A program made the translations under genes and the position numbers. From Eudorina sp. 2006-703-Eu-15 (lineage: Eukaryota > Chlorophyta > Chlorophyceae > Chlamydomonadales > Volvocaceae), in assembly GCA_003117195.1 (NCBI GenBank), contig BDSI01000063.1, forward strand, positions 186,001 through 250,000: a stretch of 64,000 bases of DNA, written 5' to 3'. Of the stretch, positions 34,380 to 46,143 are shown one piece after another; position 1 is the stretch's first letter; each line of letters begins with the position of its first letter. The notes beneath the pieces were generated by a model that was not told where the DNA came from, ran no database searches, and saw only the letters and a program-made list of their open reading frames with translations.

Positions 34380-36264
34380 TTAAGCGTACTTGCTGTCCCC
34401 GATGATGTGGCCGCCGAAGAACGGCGCCACCTCGGCAACGGTCTGCAGGTACTCCACCGGGGCACCATCCTCCAGGTGCACCTTGATCAGCTCACCGGCA
34501 ATCGGGGTCTGCGGAATAAGTTTGGGAAAGGAGACGAAGTTCAAAGGGGTGGAAGGCTGGATAGTACGGTATCGCCGGTGCAATTATGGACGGCGGACGC
34601 CGCAAACCCAGACCCAGCGCATGTCGGCCCGACGTTCGACACTCGTCATGGCACCGCTCTTTTGCTCTCGCTGGTGCCCATAAGTGAATCCCCAATTTTG
34701 TCGAATGGATTCTGTCGAAGTATGGGAAAGTTAGCAAGCGCCCTCAACCCTTGCGGCCCTACCTTGACCTCGACGAACGTCCCCAGCTGCTCCACGTAGC
34801 CCAGGGTCTGACCCTTCTTGACTTGGGCACCCTGCAGGTGGAGGGAAGTGCACAGTTCGACCCAGGCCAAGGCTGTGCGCCTAGCTGACGAAACACCATG
34901 ATCACGGCCACAATGCTTCAGCCACGAAAATACAACAAACATGATGCTCTCAACGCGAGCTGCACGGATGAGCAAGACATCATGACGGATGCCTTGGCTG
35001 CCTCCACGCAGCATGAGGACAACGGCCGGCGGGCCAGTATGCACGGCGTCGCCACCGGGATTCAGCTGCTCAGCTTCTTTCCAGATGGCCTTTGGCAGGA
35101 GGCGTGGATTTGCATGGCATGCTGCACCAGACAGTAGTGCGAACTCACCACTTCGACGAGGTTGCCCTTGCCCACGCGCTTGCCGCCAGCGTACTTCCCG
35201 CGGCGGAAGATACCGACCTGGGCAGGTCCAGGGCGCCGCCCGGGGGAATTCAGTACCATACCTTAGCCTTCAGCATGTGCGGCCGACTGCACATCAAGCG
35301 TTTAGAACGTGCTGTGATAGTGCCCCTGCCCCCCATCAGTCCTCGCTCGGGTCCTGCCTTTCGCGTTTAACATCTCCCGAGCTGTGGGGAGAATGGATGC
35401 CGCCAACCGCCCCCATTGCTTCACGTCGATGTGAAGTTACAAGTGAAGACCAACGCAATTGAGGTGCTCGCGACATGAGGAGGTGCATTGATTTATCCCA
35501 ACCTATCCTAACGGGAATGCAAGCAGTCCGTACGGCGCCGGGAGCACGTACTTTGGGGGAGCTGACGTACACCAGGCTCTCGTCGACCGTGTCCTCCATG
35601 CTGGGAGCCGGCCCCTCCATGGACTGCACCGGCAGCGGTGCGGCGGCATCAGCGGGCGCCGCGTGCACCACCGGCACGTGCGCGTACACCGGGGCAGCTG
35701 GCGCCATGCCGGCCGTGCTGCGCTTAACCTTGAGCTCGAAGTTGCCCATCTGCATGGCGAAATGGGTGTAATGTATAGAGCGCGGCGGAGGCCAAGGGCT
35801 GCACAATGCGCGTACACATGGTGCAGCGGGTGGCACCATGCGACCGCCAACAAACCTTCAAGTGCATCTCGGCGATCTCCGTCTCATTGCAAAGTGTGTT
35901 GATGAAGGAAGCCACCTGCGGCCATGACCAATGCGCGGATGTTGCCCTCGTGATAAGCGTTCCCCGTCAGCCGGCGCTCGCCTTACCTGCTGAGTGCTGG
36001 GGGCAACGTCCGGACCATCGTACTCCTCCTCAGCTGCATTTAACAGTAAATAATTTGCAGATTTTACCACCGCGCTGATCTCCACAAAGCCTCGCTCGCC
36101 CTTGCTCATGCCCTCGTACCTGCCACGTCCGCCTCCTTCTTTGCCTCAGTAGCAGCAGCCTTCAGCACCGGGAGACGAGCATTCGCAATTGGCCGCACTG
36201 GGCGCAGAACGCGGGAAGCGGCAACGCCAACAGGCCGCTGCGGCGCGCAAGTCCGTGTGAGCAT
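34380..36264 (-). CDS. BADC: BADC-type protein: biotin/lipoyl attachment domain without the biotin Lys
   Basis: The model is complement(join(34380..34508, 34763..34831, 35149..35217, 35552..35749, 35856..35915, 35987..36033, 36120..36264)), 238 residues, all phases consistent. BADC proteins resemble the biotin carboxyl carrier subunit (BCCP) of plastid acetyl-CoA carboxylase; they replace it in the complex and lower fatty-acid synthesis. The family signature is clear: VGIFRRGKYAGGKRVGKGN, then GAQVKKGQTLGYVEQLGTF, then AGELIKVHLEDGAPVEYLQ. Where BCCP has the biotinylated Lys of its MKM motif, this protein has Gly (VEQLGTF, G190), as in plant BADCs (DQFGTE). The N-terminus MLTRTCAPQRPVGVAASRVL is a typical transit peptide. 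An Ala/Pro-rich linker (PAAPVYAHVPVVHAAPADAA) precedes the domain, as in BCCP. A Met at 36333 in the same frame would lengthen the leader. Confidence 0.9.
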
Positions 36265-36631
36265 TTTGTCAAAATGGATTTGCGCCGGGCGTCTGTTACT
36301 GGCGAAAGCTGTAAGAATTGAATAACTACGCACATGTGCGACGTCTCAATTCATGTATAACTGTAGGCGTTACGGGGCTTGCAACGCACATGCCGTACAC
36401 CGAAGCTTTTGCAAACAGTCTCTAGGCCGCTTCTTTCAATTACATGTGGCATCAATTATGTTCCTTGTTGCATCCATGTCTAGATCGGACTGTCCATGGA
36501 GCGTTGTATTATTTACTCAGCACGAATTGTGTCTTCTCAGTTGTAAATTTAAGTACGTCATGAAGATATTGGCTTAATAATGTAATGTACTAGTCAGGGT
36601 AGCTTTCACAACGCTTGCCGGTAGTGGCCTT
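36265..36631. promoter_or_regulatory. Shared promoter region of divergent BADC and RecA2-like genes
   Basis: A 367-bp AT-rich gap separates two head-to-head start codons. The short distance leaves no room for a further 5' coding region of the RecA2-like gene, which matters for its interpretation. An in-frame TAA at 36578 lies upstream of its ATG. Confidence 0.45.
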
Positions 36632-39600
36632 ATGGCGAACGAGGGATCAGTGACGCCCAGCGGGCACGTAGGGGTATGGCATTATTACGCGGCTGTTGGG
36701 AACAAAGATGCAAAGCTGGTGGGTGATATTTGCGGGGTGACATTGGGGCAGGCAAGCGAAAGCCACACAGGTCGCTGGTCACACCGGTGACTGCCAATGA
36801 CTGCCGGATGGTGTTCACGGTCATAGCGCGTCGTACCATGGCACATGGCGTTGCATCGGAGATGATGGGGTCTCCGAGAAGGAAAGCGTGCATCAAGCAG
36901 GGCCTGTGAAGCCCACCCACCTGCTGAAAGCCGGCGCTCCTTACCCTTGAGCAGACGACCCTGGTCGAGCTCCTGCAAGCATTGCAGGCCACATCTCGAC
37001 GGCCTCTGGCCATCTGCTGCGGGTACGTTCGCTGCGGAACGCGCGTTCAGTGCCCGGGGGGGCCATCCGTTGGCCCCACGCCTGACCGTTGCAGACAGAA
37101 TCTGCCCTTCACATCCATCCACAGTGGGATCGCGACGTTCCCTCCGGCCCGAATCCTCTTGGCCGACGCTGTTGCCGATACAGTCTGGCCCATCCGCGCT
37201 CACCACCCACCACCCCCGGGCGGTTTTGGAGTATCTTTCTTGTTCAATTTAACGGCGCCCACCACTCCCCAAGAGAGGAAGGCCACTCGATCGCTCTCCT
37301 CCCTGCGGCCTCAACCAGCAGCCCAGCAGGTGCCCCACCCTCCTTGACACCCCCATTCGCCTCCTGCCATCCCTCTCGCAGCGCCCGAGACAGCCTGGAC
37401 AGCCTGGTGTACGCGCTGCTGCGGAGCCGCGCATTCGGCGTGACCGCAATCGTAAGCGCGGGTCACGGCAGGCTACTCCCCCCTCCCCCCCGCACACATC
37501 TTGGGGGCCCCACGTCGCCGAACTTGGTGGGCGCCGTACTTTGGTTCCGGGGCCGGCACCTCGGGCACCTGGGTGGCCTGGACGCGCTTTGCCCCCGTGG
37601 GGCCGCTGCCCCCTGGTGTGTGTACATGTGTGTGCGTGTGTGTACACGTCGCCGCCGCTGCTGACGCCGCACCCGCACCGCACGCAGCACAGCGACCTGA
37701 CGGATAAGGAGCGGGAGCTGGCGTTAGCGGGCTTCAAGAGGGGGCTGGCGGGAACCACGCAGGCGGCGGCGGCGGCCGGTGGGACCGCCTCGGTCGCGCC
37801 CGAGTCGCCGGGGACAGGTATGCACGCGGCGTGGAGGGGCGGGGCGGGGCGGGGCGGGGCGGGGTGATCAGCGCACTTGCGGGCGGGCGGGGCCCAGCGG
37901 CCTTGGCGCCATACACCGTGTCTCCGCTTTTCAAAGCGCCCTTCCCCCTGCTGCGCTGCTGCCAACTGGCTGCGCCGGCAGGGACACAACGGCACGGCGG
38001 CGTCTGCGTCTGATCGCCATTGGCTTTTCTCATTCCACATTGGCGGCCTGACCTGCATGCATTTCGGATGTATGGGATGGTATCCTGTGACGGCGCCGCA
38101 CCGACGTGCTTCAGACGCGAACCGACGCAATCGTCACAACCGTCACAACCGCCACAACCGCCACAACCGTCACGCTCTCAGGTGCGGGTTGCACCGCTGG
38201 TTGGTGCCCGCCGCTCGCCGCGCAGGGGCCGCTGCGGCCGGGGAGCGGCAGCTGCCCTCAGAGGCGGAGGCCGTGGGTGCCGCGGGTCGGGGCCCCCCTT
38301 TGTCGGGCGGCTCGGGCCCGGGGCTGGGATCAGGGAGTGCGGTCCAGGAGGAGCTGGGGAGCGTGCTGGTGGTCACGGACGTCTGTCTCAAGGTGCGTGT
38401 GTAGCAAGGAGGGGGCGGCAGGGGTCGCCACGCCCCACGCGGGCAAGGGTTCGGTTTGGGTTACGATCGGTTTGGATTATATAATGGGTGTGGATTATGA
38501 TTGGACTCGCTTGACATTCGGGTTTGGGATCGATTTGGGTCATGGGGGAGATGAGCCGTGCTAGCGCTGAACGGGGCCGCAGGTTGCTGAACGAACCTCG
38601 CACGCGCAGATGGACAGGGTATATGTGTATTGTGTGAATGAAAGAGCGCTCGCTGCGGCGGTGCGGGCGAGCAGCTGTGGTGTGGGCCGCGGGCAGGCGT
38701 CGTTGCGCATCGTGACTGTTCGCGGGGCTGTCCGCAGGCCCTCTTAGCCGCTGTCAAGGGCCCCCTGGGGATGGGGAAACCGGTGCCAATGCGCCCACGA
38801 GAAGGAGTTAGTCGTTAGTGTGCGGGGGGTTTGAGGGACGTGCCAGCGGGTGGCTGACAGGCAGACAGGCAGGCGGGCGGGCAAACGGCCCGTCCGCCCG
38901 CCCTCTCGGCGGCCTGGCCGTCTCGATATGCGTCCTGCTCCTTGAGTCCTGGCCGGGTGGGCTGGGAGACCGTCGATGGGCGTCATACGATGCGCCTGAG
39001 AACAGCATTGCATGCATGCTGTCAGGTCCGTTTTGCAGCCATTACTTGCCGACCCAGTCCTGCTGTTGCCGCTGTCGCTGTCGCTGCCGCTGCAGGCGCT
39101 CCCCAAGGACTTGCTGCCGCTGGGCATCAGCTTGCTGGTGGAGTACGACCTGCCGCCCACCAAGGTGGGGACAGGGGTGGCCGGAAGATGCGTCGGTGAC
39201 GCACCCCTCTTTCTGTGGTGGTGTCGGTCGGGACGCAGGCCGGTGGTTTGTGTTCGGTCCTGGGTGAGGAAGTACGGATATTGGCCGCGCGCGTTTTGAC
39301 GAGGCCATCCCAGCCGCATCCCACGACCCACAACCTAGAGGCTGCGGCTGCCACCGATAACCCGTCGGGGGCTACTGAGTTCTGAAACACCTGTGGAACA
39401 ACCCTCATCGCAACGCCTGGCGAGCACCGCATGCCCGGTGCCGAATGGCCTGATGAGGCGGTCATCGTCTCCGCGAACCGTTTCCGCTCAAGGTATTGTG
39501 GCACTCTCCGGTGCCGCCACGCAAGCCAACCCCAACCTCACCCAATGATTCTTCACCGGAACCTGTCTGTGGCAGCAGCGCAGTTTGAATATACCTACCA

Positions 39601-39945
39601 ATTTCCTACACCCCACCCCAACCCGACCCAACACCGCCCCATCCCACCCCACCCCACCCCACCCCAACCCACCCCAACCCAACCCAACACCGCCCCAACC
39701 GATCCCAACCCAACACTGCCCCACCCCAACCCACCCCAACCCAACACCGCCCCACTCAGGAGGCGTACACGCGGCGGGTCAACGCGCTGTTCGGCAGCGG
39801 CAAGGACCGCCGCTCGCAGCGCTGTGTGGTGATCGACATGGTGGAGGCGGGGGCCATAGGGGCCTTCCGCAGCCTGGAGGGCTTCGCGGTGTCGGCCGTG
39901 CAGGAGATGCCCGTGCGCGTCGAGGACATCTTCGCCGCGGCGTGA
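36632..39945 (+). CDS. Stand-alone degenerate eIF4A-like helicase C-terminal (RecA2) domain protein
   Basis: The model is join(36632..36718, 36955..37022, 37382..37451, 37688..37817, 38226..38392, 39096..39164, 39760..39945), 258 residues, all phases consistent. It parallels the second RecA domain of eIF4A/DEAD-box helicases along its length: HYYAAVGNKDAKL (cf. QFYVAVEREEWKLD), TTLVELLQALQATSRRPLAI, ARDSLDSLVYALLRSRAFGV, HSDLTDKERELALAGFKRG (cf. HGDMPQKERDAIMKEFRSG), VLVVTDVCLKALPKD (cf. VLITTDVWARGLD), ISLLVEYDLPPTKEAYTRRV and SAVQEMPVRVEDIF. The DEAD (RecA1) domain is missing. Motif V ARGxD and motif VI HRIGRxGR are lost (TRRVNALFGSGKD), so ATPase or helicase activity is not expected. An Ala/Gly/Ser-rich insert lies between the HSDL and VLVVTD segments. 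The start Met has an in-frame TAA 54 bases upstream. Confidence 0.8.
39601..39757. repeat. C-rich low-complexity tract in the last intron of the RecA2-like gene
   Basis: About 155 bases consist almost only of variations of ccaacccaccccaa, running up to the cactcag acceptor of the last exon. The complementary strand is [18 protein letters not shown] and could form G-quadruplexes. Confidence 0.9.
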
Positions 39946-40292
39946 GCCAAGCAGCCAACAGGAGCAGCAGCCAAAGAGGAGGTGGCGGTTCGGACACCCT
40001 CAGCGGGAACCCTGAGCACCGCTGCCGACGGCGACGGCCGCGACTACCTAGTGGCATCAAGCGAGCCAGGCTATCATGCTGTCTAGTCGACTTGCGGTGT
40101 TGCGAATAAGGGGCAGGGATGTGACGGCAATTGCTTAGGGGGGCCCGGTTTGACAGCGAGGACCGTGCAGCAGCGAGCGTACGGTAGCCCTGGGTCGCGG
40201 CCGTTGGTGGTTGGGATTGGGAGGCCCAACAGATACATACGAATGGTGACCCGCTTGCTGTTGGTGCTGGGTGCCCCGAGTGCTCCCCGGAC

Positions 40293-40342
40293 GTGGTGGT
40301 GGTGGTGGTGGTGGGGGGGGGGTGGGGGGGGGTGGGGGGGGG
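40293..40342 (+). repeat. GGT repeat followed by long G runs
   Basis: About six ggt units are followed by runs of eight to nine G broken by single T. The tract is a potential G-quadruplex former on the plus strand and a likely assembly or polymerase-slippage hot spot. Confidence 0.9.
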
Positions 40343-40482
40343 ATCTGGGATGCGGCGCTGTCAGGCCGTATGACTGCTCTCTGACGTATCATGTGCCTAC
40401 CCGTGACTCCCCCCCCCCAGCGTGCAACGCAGTAGCAAAGCTGGAAAGATGGGTTCCAGGTGGTGTGGTGTGGATGCGTGAG

Positions 40483-40560
40483 GTAATTGCGTCCAAATGC
40501 GGCAATAAGCGACCAGAGCCAGTAATTGCGTCCAAATGCGGCAATAAGCGACCAGCATGC
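40483..40560. repeat. 39-bp direct duplication
   Basis: The segment starting gtaattgcgtccaaatgcgg and ending gcgaccag occurs at 40483 and again at 40522, in non-coding sequence. Confidence 0.9.
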
Positions 40561-43369
40561 GTAGCTGGCAATATGAAGTACATGGCGACCGAGACCCGAA
40601 ATGTACGACAAGTACGGCATGCTCAGACGGTGTCCGACATGATGGCAACAGACTCGCAACAGGGAACACCAACGGCGCGGCTACTGATGCAGTCAATCAA
40701 ATGGGCCAGCAGCGAACAAGGCACAAACACAAAGCACGGTGTATGCTCCAGCTGGTCTACACGAAAGGCTAAGCACAAGGCGTGGCCCGGGATCTAGCGC
40801 TGGCGACTTTGGCACGGGCATTCCCACAGACAGCAAAACACGCGGGCATCACCTCCGAACGCGGCCTGGGCAGCACACGCATGACCTCAGAACTCTCACG
40901 TCGGGCGATTCCAACTGGATGGAGCACCAAAATGACGACTGCCGAACGGAACGGCTAGGAAGTCGCCGACATACCAAATCGCTCGGCACCATTGACAACT
41001 GTCATTCAGCATCCATCATTTGATCACGCTTGACAATACAAGCGCTTTGTCTCGATTTGCTGGGAAAGCATGCGCGAAGAAGAAGAAGAGACTCCTCAGC
41101 GCATGCGCGCACGTTGGCTGTTCCATTCAAAGGAGTCTGCATCAACATAAGATCAGAAATAACATGCCATCGTGGAGGCAGCAGAAACGCTGTCGTAGGT
41201 TCGCGACACCGGAGGCAAGGCCGAAGGTAGGATCAGCTGGCTGGTCCGTTGCAGAATCGACGCCGCGTATGCCAGAAACCTGGCACCTGAACAAAAGGGT
41301 GCTCGTAAGAACTGAAACACCTCAGAATAATAAGCTGCGTGTGATGCAGCAACAAAGCGAGCAAACGGAGGAGTGGCTCCTTACTGTTGCGACGATGGCA
41401 ACGTGCGACCTACTGATCAGGCAGGTGCTATGCGCTACAGAGGCGCACTGACAGGCTACCTATATAGACAGCCTATAATAGGCTCGCAGAAGAAAAATAT
41501 ATCCAAAGACGGGCTTACCGAAAAACCGATGAACCCTGCTGACCCTTTGGGATGACACCACGGGACAGACAGCAAAACAAAGCCGAGGCTCACGTGTCCG
41601 CAAGCCCGGAACCCGAAATCACTCACTTCTTAGCCTTTGACGGCTTTTCGGCTGGTGGGGTGGGAGGAAGAGGACGACGACAGCTCCGACCAAGAAAGGC
41701 TGACGCGAGCGCACGTGGCGTCATGTTGCAGGATTGGATCTGGACGGGTCCGCGTTGTTGAGTCCAAGAGTACAGACGGCCCACCGAACGGAAACTCGCT
41801 CTCTCTCGTTGTTACAGCAGGGAGGCCTGTGGCTGCGCGTCCACCATTCGCCACATGCCAGGCACCCCCTTAGTACGACCCGCCGTACGACGTGTAACCG
41901 CTTCCCCAGCGGACACAACACGCGACAACCCAGGCCCGAACCTAACTCCTCCACATCCGGCGCCGCTCGCTGGCGGCCGTTCGTTACGTGGGTTGTCCGA
42001 GCTGACTGCAGGGAGCGGAACGCAACGGCCGCGTCGGACAGCACCAGCACCGTCGGCACTGACCACCATCAACCGGGCACTTCCAGTCGACAGATGTCCA
42101 CTCCGTCCCGAGCCCGGGCTATTATATCAGCGGCATTGGGAGCTGCAACGACGGCAAACAGGCCAACGCACACAGTTCCTTCCGATACGGTTCTCGCGAC
42201 GAGTGCTTACGAAACCCCCATGGATGGAGCGGTACCCATTAAACAGGCGGGCAGCGGGCAATGCCCCACCGACCGCCGACGAATTGACCCAGCACACCAA
42301 CCCCTGGTTCCCGGCGCCGCACCCACCCGCATCGAGGCACTATAATTGGAACCCCAACCAACAGCCAGAGGGGGGCACTGCGGGGCCAACTGCGAACACA
42401 CGGCCTGGCGCGGTGCGCCCCCGACTGCCCGAACTCATATGCGCCGCTGGTTCGCTCGCCGGTTCGTGTCCTTATCGCCTCCCTGGGCCCCGTCGCTGTC
42501 GGTTGCCAGGCGCATATGAACTTGGGTTGCAGGCCAATGACGTCCCGGCATCCCGGGCTTCACGGAAACCGCACTTAAAATCGCTTGCTGCGCCCGCTGT
42601 AGTACGGCGCGGCTTGTACTACAAGTCCGCTTCGGTGCACCTCGCAAGCCCAGCCTTGACAGACACACGCACATCGCAGCAAACACAAACGGACGACAAA
42701 ACCGTGCGGAGGCATACCGCTTGTCAGTCCCCTGATGTGACACCAGCAATTGACCCCCGCTCACATTCAGACGGTTGTGTTCGCCACAGGACCACCACCA
42801 CCACGTGGAGACGCGCGCGCTTGTGAAGCGGCGCTTCCCCGACCCCGTGCCCGCCCGTGCCTGCCCGTGGTGAACCCAACGACGGGTGGATGCGGACTCT
42901 GCCCCTCTGGGTGGGACGATGCTGACGACCCCAGCGGACGCCCCGATCCCGAGGAGTACTTCCAGGTTCCAGCCCCAGTTCATCTTGATGCCAAATGTTT
43001 TCTTCCCCACTATTATGGTATATCACCCTCTTAAGTACATACACCTCAGAACGATGAATCACACGACTGGATACACCGCATGCGCACTGCGCACTCTCGA
43101 ACCTGCAAACGGTACCAACCATGCCGATGACGCTTCGGAGTGCACCGCACGCGTCAGGTGCTACAAGGCGGAGCCGGTGATGCCTCCCCCGACCGCTCCG
43201 GCAGCCGCCGGTACGGCATCCAAACGGTCGCGAACCTCTTCCGGCCCGGAGCTCTGGTTGGGACCCCGACCAACGCGCACAGAACCACAAACCCTTAGAA
43301 AAACAGCCACAGGCGCCAACATATATACTATAACGACACCTGCACATCCCGTGCGTCAGTCACACACAC

Positions 43370-43500
43370 GGGTGTGCTTCTTGTTAAACACAGGGGTGTG
43401 CTTCTTGTTAAAGGCACACACACACACACGTACAACCACACCCACAAACCAACACCCCTACCTACGCATAAAAATTTGCGCACACAAACACACACACACA
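43370..43500. repeat. 18-bp duplication and CA microsatellite
   Basis: ggtgtgcttcttgttaaa appears twice, followed by several cacaca tracts interrupted by short unique sequence. It lies about 190 bases past the stop codon of the minus-strand membrane-protein gene. Confidence 0.85.
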
Positions 43501-43689
43501 CAACATTATGGGTTACTCTGCTAACCACACAATTATTGGCTCGACCGACTCGCTCATCTTCTCCTTCAGCAGCACACGGCCGATGGTGCACGCGGTCTCT
43601 CGTGACACGGGCGGACAGGCGGGGCGAGGGCGCCCTAGCGGTGCCTGGACACCCCGCCCGCCGGGCCCATCTTCCGGGCCCATCTACCC

Positions 43690-46143
43690 TCATGCGTTGT
43701 GCGGCGGCGCTGGCTTGAGCTTGCCGATGATCCTCTGGTACCATCCCGGCCGCCCCCCGCCCGCCGCCGCGGTATTCGCCGCCACGCTGCTGCTCGAAGC
43801 GTCGCTCTCAATGTCCTTCTTGACGGGGTCCTCCCTTTTGATCTTGACAGGCTCCACGTGGCGGTTCACGGGGGCAATGATGATGGCGTAGAACTGGTAG
43901 CCGATGTTGGCCAGGATTGCAAGCCCACCCAGGACGCCGAAGAACAGAGTGAACACGGTGCCGTAGTAGCGGGGGCCTGTAGCAGGGCCGCGGGGAAGGG
44001 GAAACAGGCGGGGACGCTCAGCGCGGGCGCGAGGAAGGGGTATAGCGTATACCCCGAAGTGGTCGGCATATCGAAGCGCGAGGACGGGGAGGCAGGCGGG
44101 GAAAGGTGTGGCGAAACGGGACTACTCTCCAGGTGCATGGGGACGCAAGCATAGGCAAGGGGTGGAGGACCTTCAAGGTCAGCACGCGTATCCCACGGGT
44201 GAGGAGGCAGCCCGCAGCCACAGGCCACAGCCACAGACGGTCTCATGCCGCTGACTGGGCGCCGCTCAAGGTGGGGCTCGAAACATCATGCGATTCCCAT
44301 CTTTGACTCTGGCGGCAGATCCGGACTTTTGGTGTGACTCACTGTCGAAGAAGTTGTTGACCTGCAGGTTTACCGTCACGGCGCTTGATCTGGAGTTGAT
44401 GATAACAAAGCACGACGGGTCGGGGAACACCAACCCGAAGAGCCGCACATCGCAGAAGCTCTTGCTGCTGCACGAGGACTCTGCGGGCGCGCCGGCAACC
44501 AGGGCGGAGATCGGGACCCAGGAACCTCCTAAAAGAGCAACCTCGGAGCCGTATCCGCCGAGGGCTGCACCGAACGCAGGCCAAGACAGGTCTCGGTTTC
44601 GGTCCATACAAAGCAGAGGGGTGAGGTTGAAAGCGACCTAATTAAACGTGCCATCGCCGAAACTTCGCGAAGTAACCGGGCGCCGTAAGCACACATGCGA
44701 TTTGACCGCACGACCGTGGAGGACCACGCGGCGGGCGCCAACGATATTGTTACCTCCAGCGCGACACACATCTATTCCATCCAGTCGCACGGCGCCCCCA
44801 AAACGGTGCCACAAACTCCGGCACACATCCCCTGCGCGCTGCACCTCCCGTCCCCGCCCGTCCACAGATCCGCTCTCGGGCACAGTCAGTACAGCAAGGT
44901 CGCGCTGTCTATGGCAGCAGCGGGTTTGCCATCGCAGGCCGGGAGGGGCGCCTGTGCTGCCACCGCCGGACGGTGGGCGCCCTCAGGGCCCAACCCCAGC
45001 ATCGGGACCCATCCCCTCAGATTCCTACCGGGTATTGACACGCACTGCTCCGCCACCCAGGTCACGTTCTTGAGGGCACAGCCCTGCATGTCCCGGGGGC
45101 GGGGAAAAGAGCGACGGGGAGGGCGGAGGGGGGGGGGTGACGCATTCGCGGGTCACCGGACACCTCGCTGCTGCTGTGTGTGCCACGTGATATGCCCGCC
45201 CGCGTCCCAAATATGCCGTACATACGTGTACTGTGGCAGCCTAATATTTTCTGAGTGGATCCGTTGTGACACGGATTGCGGTGACGACGTAATGCAGCTG
45301 CCGTGCAGTTTCCCTGGGTCAGGCGTGCGAGGAGGTCAAGGGAGGGTGGAGATACCCAGCTAACCCACCAGCGCAAGCGCTGCGCGCACATGCCGCACAG
45401 CGCACAGCGCCTGTCGCCCCGGCCTCCCAAACACGCGTGTCACGATCTGGGTCACAGCACGTGCCCACCGAAGCGAAACCCAGCGAGCAGTGCAAGCAGG
45501 AAGCGGGTCGCTGCGGGAGGAGCTCGGCGCGTGCACGGCCCACACTGACGTCCTCAGTAGTGTCACGTAGCCAGCTCCCACACAATGCCCCCCCCCGACA
45601 GCGCGGAACCCCTCCATTCTCATGATCTCATCTGTCAAGGTCGTCTCACATTCGGGTCTCGTTAAATTACCCCCACTCAGGTCCATCAGCCCACTGTGGC
45701 CCCCGTGCCCAGAGGCACTGATGTACCCCGGGCATGAGGGCGGCGAGAGAGGCCGCCCACCACGCGGTTCGGGTGCTTCCCAGCGAGACGGATCCTTCCG
45801 TGCTCGGGGGATCCAAGCACATCCACCCGTGTTGTGCAATGTGAGCAACGACTGCAAGCTGCGTGAACATACAGCCGCCAAACGGTTATCCAAAGTGGCG
45901 GCTCCTCGAGCTGCCCCATGCTATCCACCCACATGGACGGACAAGCACGCTCCCCCGTCCGCCTACGGGGGGCGCCAGCGCTCTGCCGCACCCCAGCGTC
46001 TTACCCTCACTTGGCTCTCCCTCATCATGTACATGGTGGCAAGGGCCGTGTTTGCGGGGCTGGTGGCGTTGACCTTGTAGACGGTCCGGTGCGTGGTGTA
46101 GAAGCCACACCAGTACCAGAGGGTCCGGGCAGGAATGGTTTGA
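43690..46143 (-). CDS. Type I membrane protein with Cys-bearing luminal/extracellular domain, 5' end unresolved
   Basis: The resolved 3' part is complement(join(43690..43976, 44343..44480, 45029..45083, 46011..46143)), about 203 residues, with phases 0, 1 and 1 agreeing. The first resolved exon encodes TLWYWCGFYTTHRTVYKVNA; its start is phase 2, so at least one more 5' exon, probably with a signal peptide, is missing. The middle encodes GCALKNVTWVAEQCVSIPES, SCSSKSFCDVRLFGLVFPDP and SCFVIINSRSSAVTVNLQVN, with several Cys and N-glycosylation sites (NAT, NVT). A single strong membrane helix (TVFTLFFGVLGGLAILANIG) follows, then a basic/acidic cytosolic tail. I do not recognise the family. An alternative donor at 46004 would add two residues. 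Exons between 45084 and 46010 cannot be excluded, although direct splicing keeps phase. Confidence 0.6.

Larger units (their letters stand above)
39946..43689. other. Long convergent gap rich in simple repeats, no supported gene
   Basis: This 3.7 kb lies between the RecA2-like gene and the membrane-protein gene. It holds a GGT/G-run tract (about 40293-40342), a 39-bp direct duplication (about 40483-40560), a ggtgtgcttcttgttaaa duplication near 43370-43410 and CA-type microsatellites near 43420-43500. An uninterrupted 323-codon plus-strand frame (41855-42826) and a 143-codon frame (41020-41451) exist. They have no recognisable family and the first overlaps open frames on the other strand, so I do not call them genes. 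Confidence 0.4.

Noticed and set aside
39601..39757. Telomeric repeat array
   Set aside because: The units are irregular ccaacccc variants, not the plant/algal TTTAGGG or TTTTAGGG type, and the tract is internal to a gene.
41855..42826. 323-codon plus-strand open frame as a gene
   Set aside because: No recognisable domain, no good start context, long open frames on the opposite strand too, and a position within repeat-rich intergenic DNA. Long frames occur by chance at this GC content.
44638..44883. Additional exon of the membrane-protein gene (frame with GDVCRSLWHRFGGAVRLDG)
   Set aside because: Exons 45029-45083 and 44343-44480 already join in phase 1 with a sensible reading (SIPESSCSSK); inserting this segment is not needed and its phase does not fit.
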